A stretch of 64,000 nt of DNA from Caryophanon tenue (GTDB lineage Bacteria > Bacillota > Bacilli > Bacillales_A > Planococcaceae), in contig NZ_MASJ01000003.1 of the NCBI RefSeq assembly GCF_001700315.1, positions 62,001-126,000 of the forward strand, in the 5' to 3' direction. The notes under the pieces are model-generated. The model had not been told where the DNA came from. It saw only the letters and a list, made by a program, of their open reading frames with translations, and did no database searches. The first letter of the stretch is position 1. Each line of letters opens with the position of its first letter. A program made the position numbers and the translations under genes. Of the stretch, positions 55,596 to 64,000 are shown piece after piece.

Positions 55596-56834
55596 ATGAC
55601 GAAACGACGAGTAGTAGTAACAGGGGTTGGCGCAGTAACACCAGTAGGCAATACAGCAAAGGAAGCATGGGGAGCTGTACTTGCAGGGAAAAGCGGTATC
55701 GGACCGTTAACACGTTTAGATGCATCGCAGTACCCAGTAAGTGTTGCCGCAGAGGTGAAAGACTTCTCGATAGAAACATGGATTGATAAAAAGGAAGCAC
55801 GAAAAATGGACCGCTTCACACAGTTTGCATTAGCAGCGGCCATTGAAGCAGTAGAGGATGCCAAGCTTACAATTAATGACGATAATGCAAATCGTGTCGG
55901 CGTATGGATTGGTTCAGGTATTGGTGGAATGGAAACATTTGAACAGCAGTTCCGTACATTTTTAGATCGTGGTGTGCGCCGTGTGAGCCCATTTTTCGTG
56001 CCGATGATGATTCCAGACATGGCATCAGGGCAAGTATCGATTTATTTTGGCGCAAAGGGCATTAACTCATGTAGCGTAACAGCGTGTGCATCAGGTACAA
56101 ATTCGATTGGTGATGCATTTAAAGTCATTGAGCGCGGTGATGCAGACGTTATGATTACAGGTGGTGCAGAAGCGCCAATTACAACAATGGCTGTAGCTGG
56201 TTTCTGTGCAAATACCGCTTTATCATTTAATGAAGACCCTGCAACAGCCTCTCGTCCATTTGATAAAAATCGTGATGGTTTTGTCATTGGTGAAGGGGCA
56301 GGGATTGTCATTTTAGAAGAATATGAACATGCTGTAGCGCGTGGTGCAGATATTTATGCAGAAATTGTTGGTTATGGTGCAACAGGTGATGCGCATCATA
56401 TTACAGCACCAGCACCAGAAGGCGAGGGAGCTGCGCGTGCGATGGCTCAGGCACTTGCAGATGGCGATGTCAACCCAACACAAATTGGTTATATTAATGC
56501 GCATGGTACAAGTACAGGCTACAATGACTTATACGAAACGCAAGCGGTAAAAACAGTGTTTGGTGAGCATGCATATAAGCTTGCGATGAGTTCAACAAAA
56601 TCAATGACGGGTCATTTACTTGGCGCGGCAGGTGGTATTGAAGCAATCTTCTCGGTACTTGCTTTACGCGAAGGGAAAATTCCGCCAACGATGAATTTAG
56701 CAGAGCCAGACCCACAATGTGATTTAGATTATGTGGCAAATGCAGCGCGTGAGCAGCAAGTAGACTACGCACTCAGCAATTCATTAGGCTTTGGTGGGCA
56801 TAACGCTACACTTGTATTTAAACGATTTGCGTAA
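55596..56834 (+). CDS. fabF: Beta-ketoacyl-ACP synthase II
   Basis: The 412-residue elongation enzyme of type II fatty acid synthesis has its active-site Cys in '[13 protein letters not shown]' (~163), His in '[13 protein letters not shown]' (~303) and His in '[15 protein letters not shown]' (~340), plus the C-terminal '[14 protein letters not shown]'. I start at ATG 55596 (AGGGGGAT upstream), giving [18 protein letters not shown]; a TTG at 55545 inside fabH is rejected. It is co-transcribed with fabH. Confidence 0.96.
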   Translation: MTKRRVVVTGVGAVTPVGNTAKEAWGAVLAGKSGIGPLTRLDASQYPVSVAAEVKDFSIETWIDKKEARKMDRFTQFALAAAIEAVEDAKLTINDDNANRVGVWIGSGIGGMETFEQQFRTFLDRGVRRVSPFFVPMMIPDMASGQVSIYFGAKGINSCSVTACASGTNSIGDAFKVIERGDADVMITGGAEAPITTMAVAGFCANTALSFNEDPATASRPFDKNRDGFVIGEGAGIVILEEYEHAVARGADIYAEIVGYGATGDAHHITAPAPEGEGAARAMAQALADGDVNPTQIGYINAHGTSTGYNDLYETQAVKTVFGEHAYKLAMSSTKSMTGHLLGAAGGIEAIFSVLALREGKIPPTMNLAEPDPQCDLDYVANAAREQQVDYALSNSLGFGGHNATLVFKRFA

Positions 56835-56876
56835 TTGCTAGAAGTGGCTTCAACAGTCGTTTCCGAAATAATTGAT

Positions 56877-56919
56877 AAAGAGAGCGTTCTAAAAAACTTT
56901 TTAGAACCTCTCTTTTTAT
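56877..56919 (+). terminator. Intrinsic terminator of fabH-fabF
   Basis: AAAGAGAGCGTTCTAAAAA folds onto TTTTTAGAACCTCTCTTT, followed by T-rich sequence. Confidence 0.88.
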
Positions 56920-57000
56920 TGTGCGTCTATTATAAATAAGGAAGTACATGGAATTTTTTTGTGGTACAATTTCTACAATCTATACGAAGGGGTGTATCGT

Positions 57001-57390
57001 ATGAAAAAATGGTTAATCGGGTTAGGCGTTGGTGTTGTTGTATGTGTCATATGGCTTGGCGTACCGTTTTTTGTGCCGCAGCATGTGACGGCGACATCTG
57101 CTGACGTGACAGAAATTCGTTTGTTTAATGGAGATACAGGAGAGGCACGTAGCATAACGGATGAAGCGTTGATTGATGCTTTTTTAAACGAAGCGGCGCA
57201 AACGGAATATGTACGTGAAAAAATAGCGTATGGTCTTGGCTATACATTACGTGTCACGTATATGGATGGGAATAAAAAGGTAGATGAATATTTGTTGGAC
57301 GAGAATGGTACAGTACGCCAATCGATCTTTGTGTATGGGGTGAAGGAGCAGCCGTTTTTAGCGCAGCAAGCATGGGATTATGGGCAATAA
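57001..57390 (+). CDS. Small membrane-anchored extracytoplasmic protein, unknown
   Basis: The 129-residue protein has one N-terminal membrane helix or uncleaved signal (~4-24, 'WLIGLGVGVVVCVIWLGVPFF') and a ~100-residue outside domain with alternating strands ('ITDEALIDAFLNEAAQ', 'YTLRVTYMDGNKKVDEYLLDENG'). No family is recognised with confidence. GGGGTG precedes the ATG at 57001; an ATG at 56959 is in frame but lacks a site. It lies alone between two terminators, convergent with trpS. Confidence 0.7.
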   Translation: MKKWLIGLGVGVVVCVIWLGVPFFVPQHVTATSADVTEIRLFNGDTGEARSITDEALIDAFLNEAAQTEYVREKIAYGLGYTLRVTYMDGNKKVDEYLLDENGTVRQSIFVYGVKEQPFLAQQAWDYGQ

Positions 57391-57430
57391 AAAACGAGGT
57401 TTCGCGTGATGCGAAGCCTCGTTTTTTTGA
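57389..57430. terminator. Bidirectional terminator, unknown gene / trpS
   Basis: AAAACGAGGTTTCGC pairs with GCGAAGCCTCGTTTT with T-runs on both strands. Confidence 0.9.
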
Positions 57431-58685
<1,255 letters not shown>

Positions 58686-58699
58686 GTTATTTGCAAAAA

Positions 58700-58728
58700 T
58701 TATATAGAATTTTGTGCCAAGATGCAAC
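58700..58728 (-). promoter_or_regulatory. Sigma-A promoter of the trpS leader
   Basis: On the minus strand TTGCAT (58728-58723) and TATAAT (58705-58700) have a 17-base spacer, just upstream of the T-box. Confidence 0.75.
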
Positions 58729-59096
58729 TACGTGCTATAAATAAAGAAGTCCGGGAATCGAAACAATGATATTGATTCTCAATTAATGATTTTAATTGAG
58801 AAAAAATATTTCGGAAACAACGTTTAAATGATAATGAATATGGGAAAATAATGTATAGAACAAACAACATAAAAATTCTCAAATTCAAGGTTTTTAATGT
58901 AAGACTATTTTTGTGTAGGAAAAATGTATTTTTTAAGGGAAAACGCGCATAAAATAAGTTGATTATTGTCTGTGCTTTTTGTAATATTATATATTCAAAA
59001 ATTGAAAGTTGATGTATAATGAACTTACATTTAATTTAGATTAATTATAAAGTAGGGTAAATAGATTGCACTTATTTTGAAAGGAAGTGTTTCGTT
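58729..59096. other. AT-rich intergenic region between trpS leader and spx
   Basis: No gene is supported. The segment must carry the spx promoters; TATAAT near 59013-59018 is one candidate -10 without a convincing -35. spx in B. subtilis has several promoters and repressor sites (PerR, YodB), but I see no clear site here. Confidence 0.5.
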
Positions 59097-59099
59097 ATG

Positions 59100-59495
59100 A
59101 TGGTTACTTTATTCACATCACCAAGTTGTACTTCATGCCGTAAAGCGAAAGCTTGGTTAGAAGAACATGACATTCCATATACAGAGCGTAATATCTTTTC
59201 TGAGCCATTAACGTTAAGTGAGATTAAAGAAATTTTGCGCATGACAGAAGATGGTACAGATGAAATTATTTCAACACGATCTAAAGTCTTCCAAAAATTA
59301 AACATTGATGTAGAGAGTTTATCTTTACAGCGTTTATACGAATTAATTCAAGAGTATCCAGGTTTATTACGTCGCCCAATCATTTTAGATGAGAAGCGTC
59401 TACAAGTAGGATACAATGAAGACGAAATTCGCCGCTTCTTACCACGTAAAGTACGTGCGTATCAATTACAAGAAGCACAACGTATGGTAAACTAG
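59100..59495 (+). CDS. spx: Global redox regulator Spx
   Basis: The 131-residue ArsC-like protein binds the alpha subunit C-terminal domain of RNA polymerase and redirects transcription during disulfide stress. The redox switch '[17 protein letters not shown]' has CxxC at residues 10 and 13. '[14 protein letters not shown]'-like residues (here '[19 protein letters not shown]') and '[27 protein letters not shown]' are nearly invariant. I chose the second ATG (59100), which gives the standard N-terminus MVTLFTSPS and length. AAAGGAAG lies upstream. Confidence 0.96.
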   Translation: MVTLFTSPSCTSCRKAKAWLEEHDIPYTERNIFSEPLTLSEIKEILRMTEDGTDEIISTRSKVFQKLNIDVESLSLQRLYELIQEYPGLLRRPIILDEKRLQVGYNEDEIRRFLPRKVRAYQLQEAQRMVN

Positions 59496-59544
59496 TCAAT
59501 TGAACTTATACATACGAGCATGTTAACTCGTATATGTTATATAA

Positions 59545-59580
59545 AACTTGTAGCGCTTCTGTCGCTACAAGTTTCTTTTT
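59545..59580 (+). terminator. Intrinsic terminator after spx
   Basis: AACTTGTAGCG pairs perfectly with CGCTACAAGTT, followed by TCTTTTT. Confidence 0.9.
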
Positions 59581-59768
59581 ATATTATTTAATTTTTCAGT
59601 TAATTACAGCGTTTTACTTGCTAAAAACCGAGTAGTCTACTAAACTAGCAAGTATCTTACCGAAATCAGAGCTTTGTCGTTTCTTTTTCCGGTAAAACAG
59701 CATAAAATAGAAGTAGAAACCTAAGAAACATTATGTGAGCTTAGGAATAGAGGGGAGATGTGTTTGTT

Positions 59769-60425
59769 ATGGACATCGAACGCGTAAATGATTACACTTT
59801 AAAGCTTTACATTTCATATGATGATATTGAAGAGCGCGGCTATAGTCGTGAGGAAATTTGGTATAATCGCGGCAAAGGCGAGCAACTGTTTTGGGATATG
59901 ATTGAAGAAATCGGCGAAGAAGCAGACTTTGAGCTAGAAGGCGCTGTATGGATTCATGTAAATGCTGCAGAGACGGGAATTGAAGTTGTTGTAACGCGCA
60001 CATCTGAAAAAGAAGACATTTCGGGACATTCGTCAGAAAGTGAAGGCGACCCGTTTAACTTTGAAAAGATGATGGAACAAGCGTTAATACCAGAACAAGA
60101 CGAGCAACGAAATATGCGTGATATACAAGAGTTATTGAAAGATAAAGATTACGCGATGTTTAAGTTAGGCGAGTTTGATGATGTTATTGGTATTGCTAAA
60201 CGTTTAGCACAATTTGACCTACACACAACTTTATATAAATATGAAGGTAAGTATTACTTTAGTTTTGAAAAAGGACAGCATGACCAAGCGTATATGTTTA
60301 ACGCTATTGCGACTGTCCAAGAGTTTGCAACATTAAGCGCTATGTCAACGTATTATTTACGTGAATATGGTGAAGTGATTATGGACGGTAACTGCATTGA
60401 AACTGTTCAACAATACTTCGCATAA
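59769..60425 (+). CDS. mecA: Adaptor protein MecA
   Basis: The 218-residue adaptor brings substrates such as ComK to ClpC/ClpP. The N-terminal substrate-binding domain ('MDIERVNDYTLKLYISYDDIEERGYSREEIWYNRGKGEQLFWDMI') and the C-terminal ClpC-binding domain (~105-218) are separated by an acidic linker with 'DISGHSSESEGDPFNFEKMMEQ'. I start at ATG 59769 as in B. subtilis; AGGGGAG lies 11 bases upstream. It sits in the conserved spx-mecA-coiA-pepF order. Confidence 0.95.
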   Translation: MDIERVNDYTLKLYISYDDIEERGYSREEIWYNRGKGEQLFWDMIEEIGEEADFELEGAVWIHVNAAETGIEVVVTRTSEKEDISGHSSESEGDPFNFEKMMEQALIPEQDEQRNMRDIQELLKDKDYAMFKLGEFDDVIGIAKRLAQFDLHTTLYKYEGKYYFSFEKGQHDQAYMFNAIATVQEFATLSAMSTYYLREYGEVIMDGNCIETVQQYFA

Positions 60426-60438
60426 CGTTTGTGAAAAG

Positions 60439-60483
60439 AAAGTGGTATGAGAAATGATAACATTTCTCGTGCCACTTTTTTGT
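60439..60483 (+). terminator. Intrinsic terminator after mecA
   Basis: An 18-base-pair stem with wobbles (AAAGTGGTATGAGAAATG with CATTTCTCGTGCCACTTT, loop ATAA) ends in a T-run. Confidence 0.9.
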
Positions 60484-60591
60484 ATGCAGGCGTAGCTACA
60501 TACGCGTGTCTCCACTCAAAAATTTAAATTTAGCATGATTTGTGCTGCTGTCAACGTCCTACATATACACTAAAGAAAAAGGAGGGCGTGT

Positions 60592-61659
60592 ATGTTAACA
60601 GCTCAACAACAGGACGGCACGCAAATTTGTACATTACATTATTCACGCGAACAGTTACGTACACGTCGAACGGAACAGTTTTATTGTAGAGATTGTCAGG
60701 CTGCTGTGACATTGAAGATTGGTAGGAAAAATATTCCTCATTTTGCCCATAAATCTGTGCACTGTCATCAATTTTCAAGCGAACGCGAATCGCCGACACA
60801 TTTGGCAGGAAAAGCGGCATTGTATTCTTTTTTCCAACAGCATTGTCATGATGTTCAGCTAGAAATGTATATACAACAAATTGCGCAGCGCCCAGATGTA
60901 CTCATCGACCAAACATATGCGATTGAATTTCAGTGTAGTACCATTCCGCTGTCCTTTATCGAACAGCGAACGGATGGCTATATATCAGCAAACTATATTC
61001 CCATTTGGATTTTACATGCAAAGCATACAGCGCTTGGCTGGAATGTTCTTTCATTAACACAATTTGAACAATATTTTTTTCAAGATGCCCATGCGTATCC
61101 CTATTTATTATTATTTCAACCAGAGCAACAAATGTTTTACTACTACACATCCTGCATACAAGTAAGTAAGACGAAATTTTTATGCTACGTACAACAAATC
61201 CCCCTTCAGGCACAAACCTTTCCATTTTACACGCCAGCAGCAATTCCGTTAGCCATCTATCTTGAAACGATTGACACTCAACGTCAGCACCGCGAACGTT
61301 ATTTAGAACATAGTAGGCGTTTTAATACACAAGGTGTACATCACCGAATATTACGACTGGCGTACGACCATTTTGGCGGTGTAGCGTATACACCCTTTTA
61401 TATTGGGGTGTACATCCCGAATGCCTTTTGCTTTAATATGCACCCGTTTGATTGGCAGCTATTATTTGTCGTCTGGCGAAAATTACATCGACACGCACAC
61501 TATGATGAGTTTCAACAGTGGTCGCAACTGGCGATGTTTACACCTATTCAATATCAGGTATTGGAGCAATATGAACAGATATTACAAACACCGAACCTCG
61601 CGAGCCTGTCATACGAGCAATTATTTACGTATATTCACTGCGAAATAGTTGCGCAATAA
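60592..61659 (+). CDS. coiA: Competence protein CoiA
   Basis: The 355-residue protein is a CoiA, required for recombination of incoming single-stranded DNA in transformation. An N-terminal zinc-ribbon-like part has 'FYCRDCQAAVTLKIGRKNIPHFAH' (~30-53). 'RPDVLIDQTYAIEFQCSTI' (~102-120) is the PD-(D/E)xK-like nuclease motif of the family. The rest is rich in His, Tyr, Phe and Gln, as usual for CoiA. GGAGG precedes the ATG. A short AAAATTTAAATTT segment ~70 bases upstream resembles part of a ComK box. Confidence 0.92.
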   Translation: MLTAQQQDGTQICTLHYSREQLRTRRTEQFYCRDCQAAVTLKIGRKNIPHFAHKSVHCHQFSSERESPTHLAGKAALYSFFQQHCHDVQLEMYIQQIAQRPDVLIDQTYAIEFQCSTIPLSFIEQRTDGYISANYIPIWILHAKHTALGWNVLSLTQFEQYFFQDAHAYPYLLLFQPEQQMFYYYTSCIQVSKTKFLCYVQQIPLQAQTFPFYTPAAIPLAIYLETIDTQRQHRERYLEHSRRFNTQGVHHRILRLAYDHFGGVAYTPFYIGVYIPNAFCFNMHPFDWQLLFVVWRKLHRHAHYDEFQQWSQLAMFTPIQYQVLEQYEQILQTPNLASLSYEQLFTYIHCEIVAQ

Positions 61660-61726
61660 GCAAATAATTGAGAAAATAAATGAATAATTCGGTTTTCGAA
61701 AGAACTGACAGATAGGGGATATGACA

Positions 61727-63538
61727 ATGGCAAAAAACGTCTTATTACGAAATGAAGTACCAGAAGAATTAACATGGCGTTTAGAAGATATTTTTGAAAA
61801 TGAAACGCTGTGGAATGAGGAGTTTGATGCGATTACAGCATTAGTTGAACAAGCATCAACTTATGAAAATCGTTTAGCAAATAGCGCAGCTGATTTTTTA
61901 GCAGTGTTACAGTATAGCGAAGAAGTAAGCTCACGTTTAGGCAAACTATATGTCTATGCACATATGCGTAATGACCAAGATACAGCTAACAGCACGTATC
62001 AAGCATTAGAGTCACGCGCGGTAGCTCTATCATCAAAAGCATCTGCAGCATTATCGTTTATCACACCTGAAATTATGGATATGGATGAAGCGGTAATTGA
62101 ACAATACTTAACAGAAAATGAAGAGTTAGCTGTCTATCGTCAATCTTTAAAAGAGACATTAATGGCACGTCCACACATTTTACCAGCAGAGCAAGAAGCA
62201 TTAATGGCACAAATGGGTGAAGTGCGTGGTGCATCATCAAACACATTCTCAGTACTAAATAATGCGGATTTAGTATTCCCAATCATTAAAGATGATAAAG
62301 GGGAAGATTTCCAAATTACACATGGTAACTATATTAAAGCGTTAGAAAGCTCAGACCGTGCATTCCGTGAACGCGCATTTAAAGCAGTATATGCTACATA
62401 TGATAGCTTTAAAAATACATTTGCTTCAACACTTGCAGGGAAAGTAAAGGGGGCCAACGCAACAGCACGTATTCGTAAATATGATTCAGCGCGTCATGCA
62501 GCATTATCGAATAACTTTATCCCAGAAGCGGTATATGACCAATTAGTAGAAGCGATTAATGACCATTTACCATTATTACATCGTTACGTAGCGTTACGTA
62601 AACAAGTGCTTGGTGTAGACGAGTTACATATGTATGATTTATTTACACCACTGGTACCAGAAACGGATATGGAATATACGTATGACGATGCAAAACGTGT
62701 AATGGTCGACAGCTTTGCGCCACTTGGGAAAGACTATCAAGATACAGTACAGCACGGTTTAGACAATCGTTGGGTAGATGTACTTGAAAACAAAGGGAAG
62801 CGTAGTGGTGCCTACTCATCAGGTACATATGGTACGAACCCATATGTATTAATGAACTGGCAAAACAATGTGAATAACTTATTTACATTAGCGCATGAAT
62901 TCGGTCATAGCATGCATAGTTATTACACACGTAAGCACCAACCATATGTATACGGTAGCTACTCAATTTTCGTAGCGGAAGTTGCGTCAACATGTAATGA
63001 GGAACTATTATTTGAGCATTTACTGAATACGTTAGAAGATGAACAACAAAAAATTTACTTATTAAATCATTGGTTAGATGGTTTCCGTGGTACAGTATTC
63101 CGTCAAACAATGTTTGCAGAATTTGAGCATTTAATGCATGAACTGGACCGTCAAGGCGTGCCGTTAACAGCTGAGAAGCTAACGGAAGAATATTACGCAT
63201 TAAATAAGAAGTATTTTGGTGACGATATGGTCGTGGATGAAGAGATTGGTTATGAGTGGGCACGTATCCCTCATTTCTACTACAATTACTATGTATATCA
63301 ATATGCGACAGGTCAGTCAGCAGCAACCGCGTTATCGAAAAAGATTTTAGAAGAAGGCGAGCCAGCTGTTGAGAAATATATTAATAATTTCTTAAAAGCA
63401 GGTTGCTCGGCTGCACCAATTGATGTATTAAAAGCAGCAGGCGTTGACATGAGTTCGCCACAACCAATTATTGACGCGTGTAAAGTGTTTGAACAAAAGT
63501 TAAATGAATTAGAGGCATTATTGCTAAATAATAAGTAG
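61727..63538 (+). CDS. pepF: Oligoendopeptidase F
   Basis: The 603-residue M3B metallopeptidase degrades peptides of about 7-17 residues in the cytoplasm. The zinc site is 'TLAHEFGHSMHSYY' (HExxH, ~387) with the downstream Glu in 'VAEVASTCNEELLF' (~415). The C-terminal 'YQYATGQSAATALSKKIL' is typical. I start at ATG 61727, eight bases after AGGGG; ATG 61721 is too close. It completes the spx-mecA-coiA-pepF block and suits the peptide importer elsewhere in the window. Confidence 0.95.
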   Translation: MAKNVLLRNEVPEELTWRLEDIFENETLWNEEFDAITALVEQASTYENRLANSAADFLAVLQYSEEVSSRLGKLYVYAHMRNDQDTANSTYQALESRAVALSSKASAALSFITPEIMDMDEAVIEQYLTENEELAVYRQSLKETLMARPHILPAEQEALMAQMGEVRGASSNTFSVLNNADLVFPIIKDDKGEDFQITHGNYIKALESSDRAFRERAFKAVYATYDSFKNTFASTLAGKVKGANATARIRKYDSARHAALSNNFIPEAVYDQLVEAINDHLPLLHRYVALRKQVLGVDELHMYDLFTPLVPETDMEYTYDDAKRVMVDSFAPLGKDYQDTVQHGLDNRWVDVLENKGKRSGAYSSGTYGTNPYVLMNWQNNVNNLFTLAHEFGHSMHSYYTRKHQPYVYGSYSIFVAEVASTCNEELLFEHLLNTLEDEQQKIYLLNHWLDGFRGTVFRQTMFAEFEHLMHELDRQGVPLTAEKLTEEYYALNKKYFGDDMVVDEEIGYEWARIPHFYYNYYVYQYATGQSAATALSKKILEEGEPAVEKYINNFLKAGCSAAPIDVLKAAGVDMSSPQPIIDACKVFEQKLNELEALLLNNK

Positions 63539-63543
63539 TGTCG

Positions 63544-63581
63544 AAAAAATGACTATTCTCTTAATGGGTAGTCATTTTTTG
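63544..63581. terminator. Terminator after pepF, bidirectional
   Basis: AAAAAATGACTA pairs with TAGTCATTTTTT, usable from both sides. Confidence 0.85.
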
Positions 63582-63604
63582 ATGTTACGAAACTAATTTA
63601 TTTT

Positions 63605-63826
63605 TCAAGAATAGTAAATTGTGGCGTAAAAAGGAGAAGCATATTTCAAAATGATTGTCTGGACATACCGACGAAAAGCCTTTTTAATACGATGAAATCG
63701 CTTTCTATTTGACGGATTTGTGAAAATCGGTTTAACTTGTTGATTCAGTGGGTAATACGTGTTAAAGTTATAACTGTGAAATAAATCACAAACCAAACAT
63801 ACACCCCTTTGTTTGAACGTGAACAT
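63605..63826 (-). CDS. Small basic ORF, unknown
   Basis: A minus-strand frame of about 73 residues (from ATG 63826, nine bases after AAGGGG; an ATG at 63835 overlaps that site) encodes a Tyr/Phe/Arg/Lys-rich protein with 'CLVCD' near the start and 'NPSNRKRFHRIKKAFRRY' in the middle. It is bounded by a bidirectional terminator and would be a lone gene. No family is recognised and low-complexity AT-rich sequence could produce such a frame by chance. Confidence 0.3.
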   Translation of the reverse strand: MFTFKQRGVCLVCDLFHSYNFNTYYPLNQQVKPIFTNPSNRKRFHRIKKAFRRYVQTIILKYASPFYATIYYS

Positions 63827-63844
63827 TTCTCCCATCCCCTTTGT

Positions 63845-63893
63845 GAAAAGAGGGTCTTCATTCTGTCGAGGCTTGAAGGCTCTCTTTTATTTT
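63845..63893 (+). terminator. Imperfect terminator-like stem
   Basis: AAAGAGGGTCTTCA can fold onto TGAAGGCTCTCTTT with a bulge, followed by TATTTTTG. No + strand gene directly precedes it, so it may be a remnant or end an untranslated RNA. Confidence 0.35.
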
Positions 63894-64000
63894 TGTTCAA
63901 TAATAAAAAATTAACATTTTTATAGAGAAAGTTATGCCATTTGTTAACAAATTGGTACGAAAAGTCGTGACGTATATTGTGTATATGAAAAAGGATGGTT
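63894..64000 (+). other. Promoter-like region at the window edge
   Basis: TTGGTA (63953-63958) and TATTGT 17 bases further on resemble a weak promoter. AAAGGATGG at the very end could be a ribosome-binding site for a gene beyond the window. In B. subtilis pepF is followed by the gene for the Spx adaptor YjbH/SpxH, which would fit, but nothing of it is visible. Confidence 0.3.

Noticed and set aside
60500-60591. ComK box upstream of coiA
   Set aside because: Only one half with imperfect spacing (AAAA-N5-ATTT) is visible; not enough to list as a site.

Overview
The window is a chromosomal segment of a low-GC, motile Gram-positive bacterium of the order Bacillales. Gene order and protein flavour (SLH-type surface proteins beside secA, yisK-yisL, yitS-yitU-yitW, spx-mecA-coiA-pepF) point to the Planococcaceae (Lysinibacillus/Solibacillus/Caryophanon/Kurthia neighbourhood). 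I infer this from recognised families, not from a search. Almost all genes are on the + strand and most transcription units end in clear intrinsic terminators.

Layout. 1-1.9 kb: end of a flagellar filament-cap operon (fliD-fliT-fliS). 2-3.1 kb: a PilZ-like protein and the ribosome hibernation factor hpf, with sigma-H- and sigma-B-like promoters. 3.3-12.2 kb: four large secreted surface proteins, two with triple SLH domains and evidently a tandem duplication. 12.3-18.1 kb: secA and prfB (RF2). 18.2-30.3 kb: comK (minus strand), an IDEAL-domain gene, uvrB-uvrA, a DUF4097 protein, ftsE-ftsX with an M23 hydrolase, a TlpA/ResA-like thioredoxin and minJ. 30.5-41 kb: a DedA/TVP38 protein, addB-addA, a DUF418 protein, yisK and yisL. 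41.3-49.2 kb: an amylase-like protein that has lost catalytic residues and an oligopeptide ABC operon (D-F-B-C-A) whose first gene has a frameshift. 49.4-54.3 kb: degV and a Cof-type HAD phosphatase (minus), yitW, a ClpB lacking the N-domain behind a CtsR operator, and small ORFs. 54.6-58.7 kb: fabH-fabF with a FapR-like operator, and trpS (minus) under a tryptophan T-box. 59-63.5 kb: spx, mecA, coiA, pepF.

The most unusual object is a ~2.1 kb IStron (group I intron fused to a TnpB transposon) at 15014-17105. It sits exactly in the programmed +1 frameshift site of prfB, between AGGGGG and TCTCTTTGAC. The predicted internal guide sequence pairs with the prfB frameshift Shine-Dalgarno itself. 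A 33-bp inverted repeat (two mismatches) can fold the 3' end back to the ribozyme core and loop out two ORFs: tnpB, and a previously easy-to-miss antisense ribbon-helix-helix mini-gene. Removing the element restores a 366-codon RF2 with its frameshift. Unspliced RNA meets a stop directly after the 23rd codon. RF2 production in this strain is therefore probably controlled by RNA splicing on top of, or instead of, the usual frameshift autoregulation.

Functional themes are competence and proteolytic control (comK, mecA, coiA, spx, clpB), cell envelope and division (ftsEX with its hydrolase, minJ, SLH proteins, secA), DNA repair (uvrBA, addBA), peptide uptake and intracellular peptidase (opp, pepF), and fatty acid synthesis (fabH-fabF, DegV).
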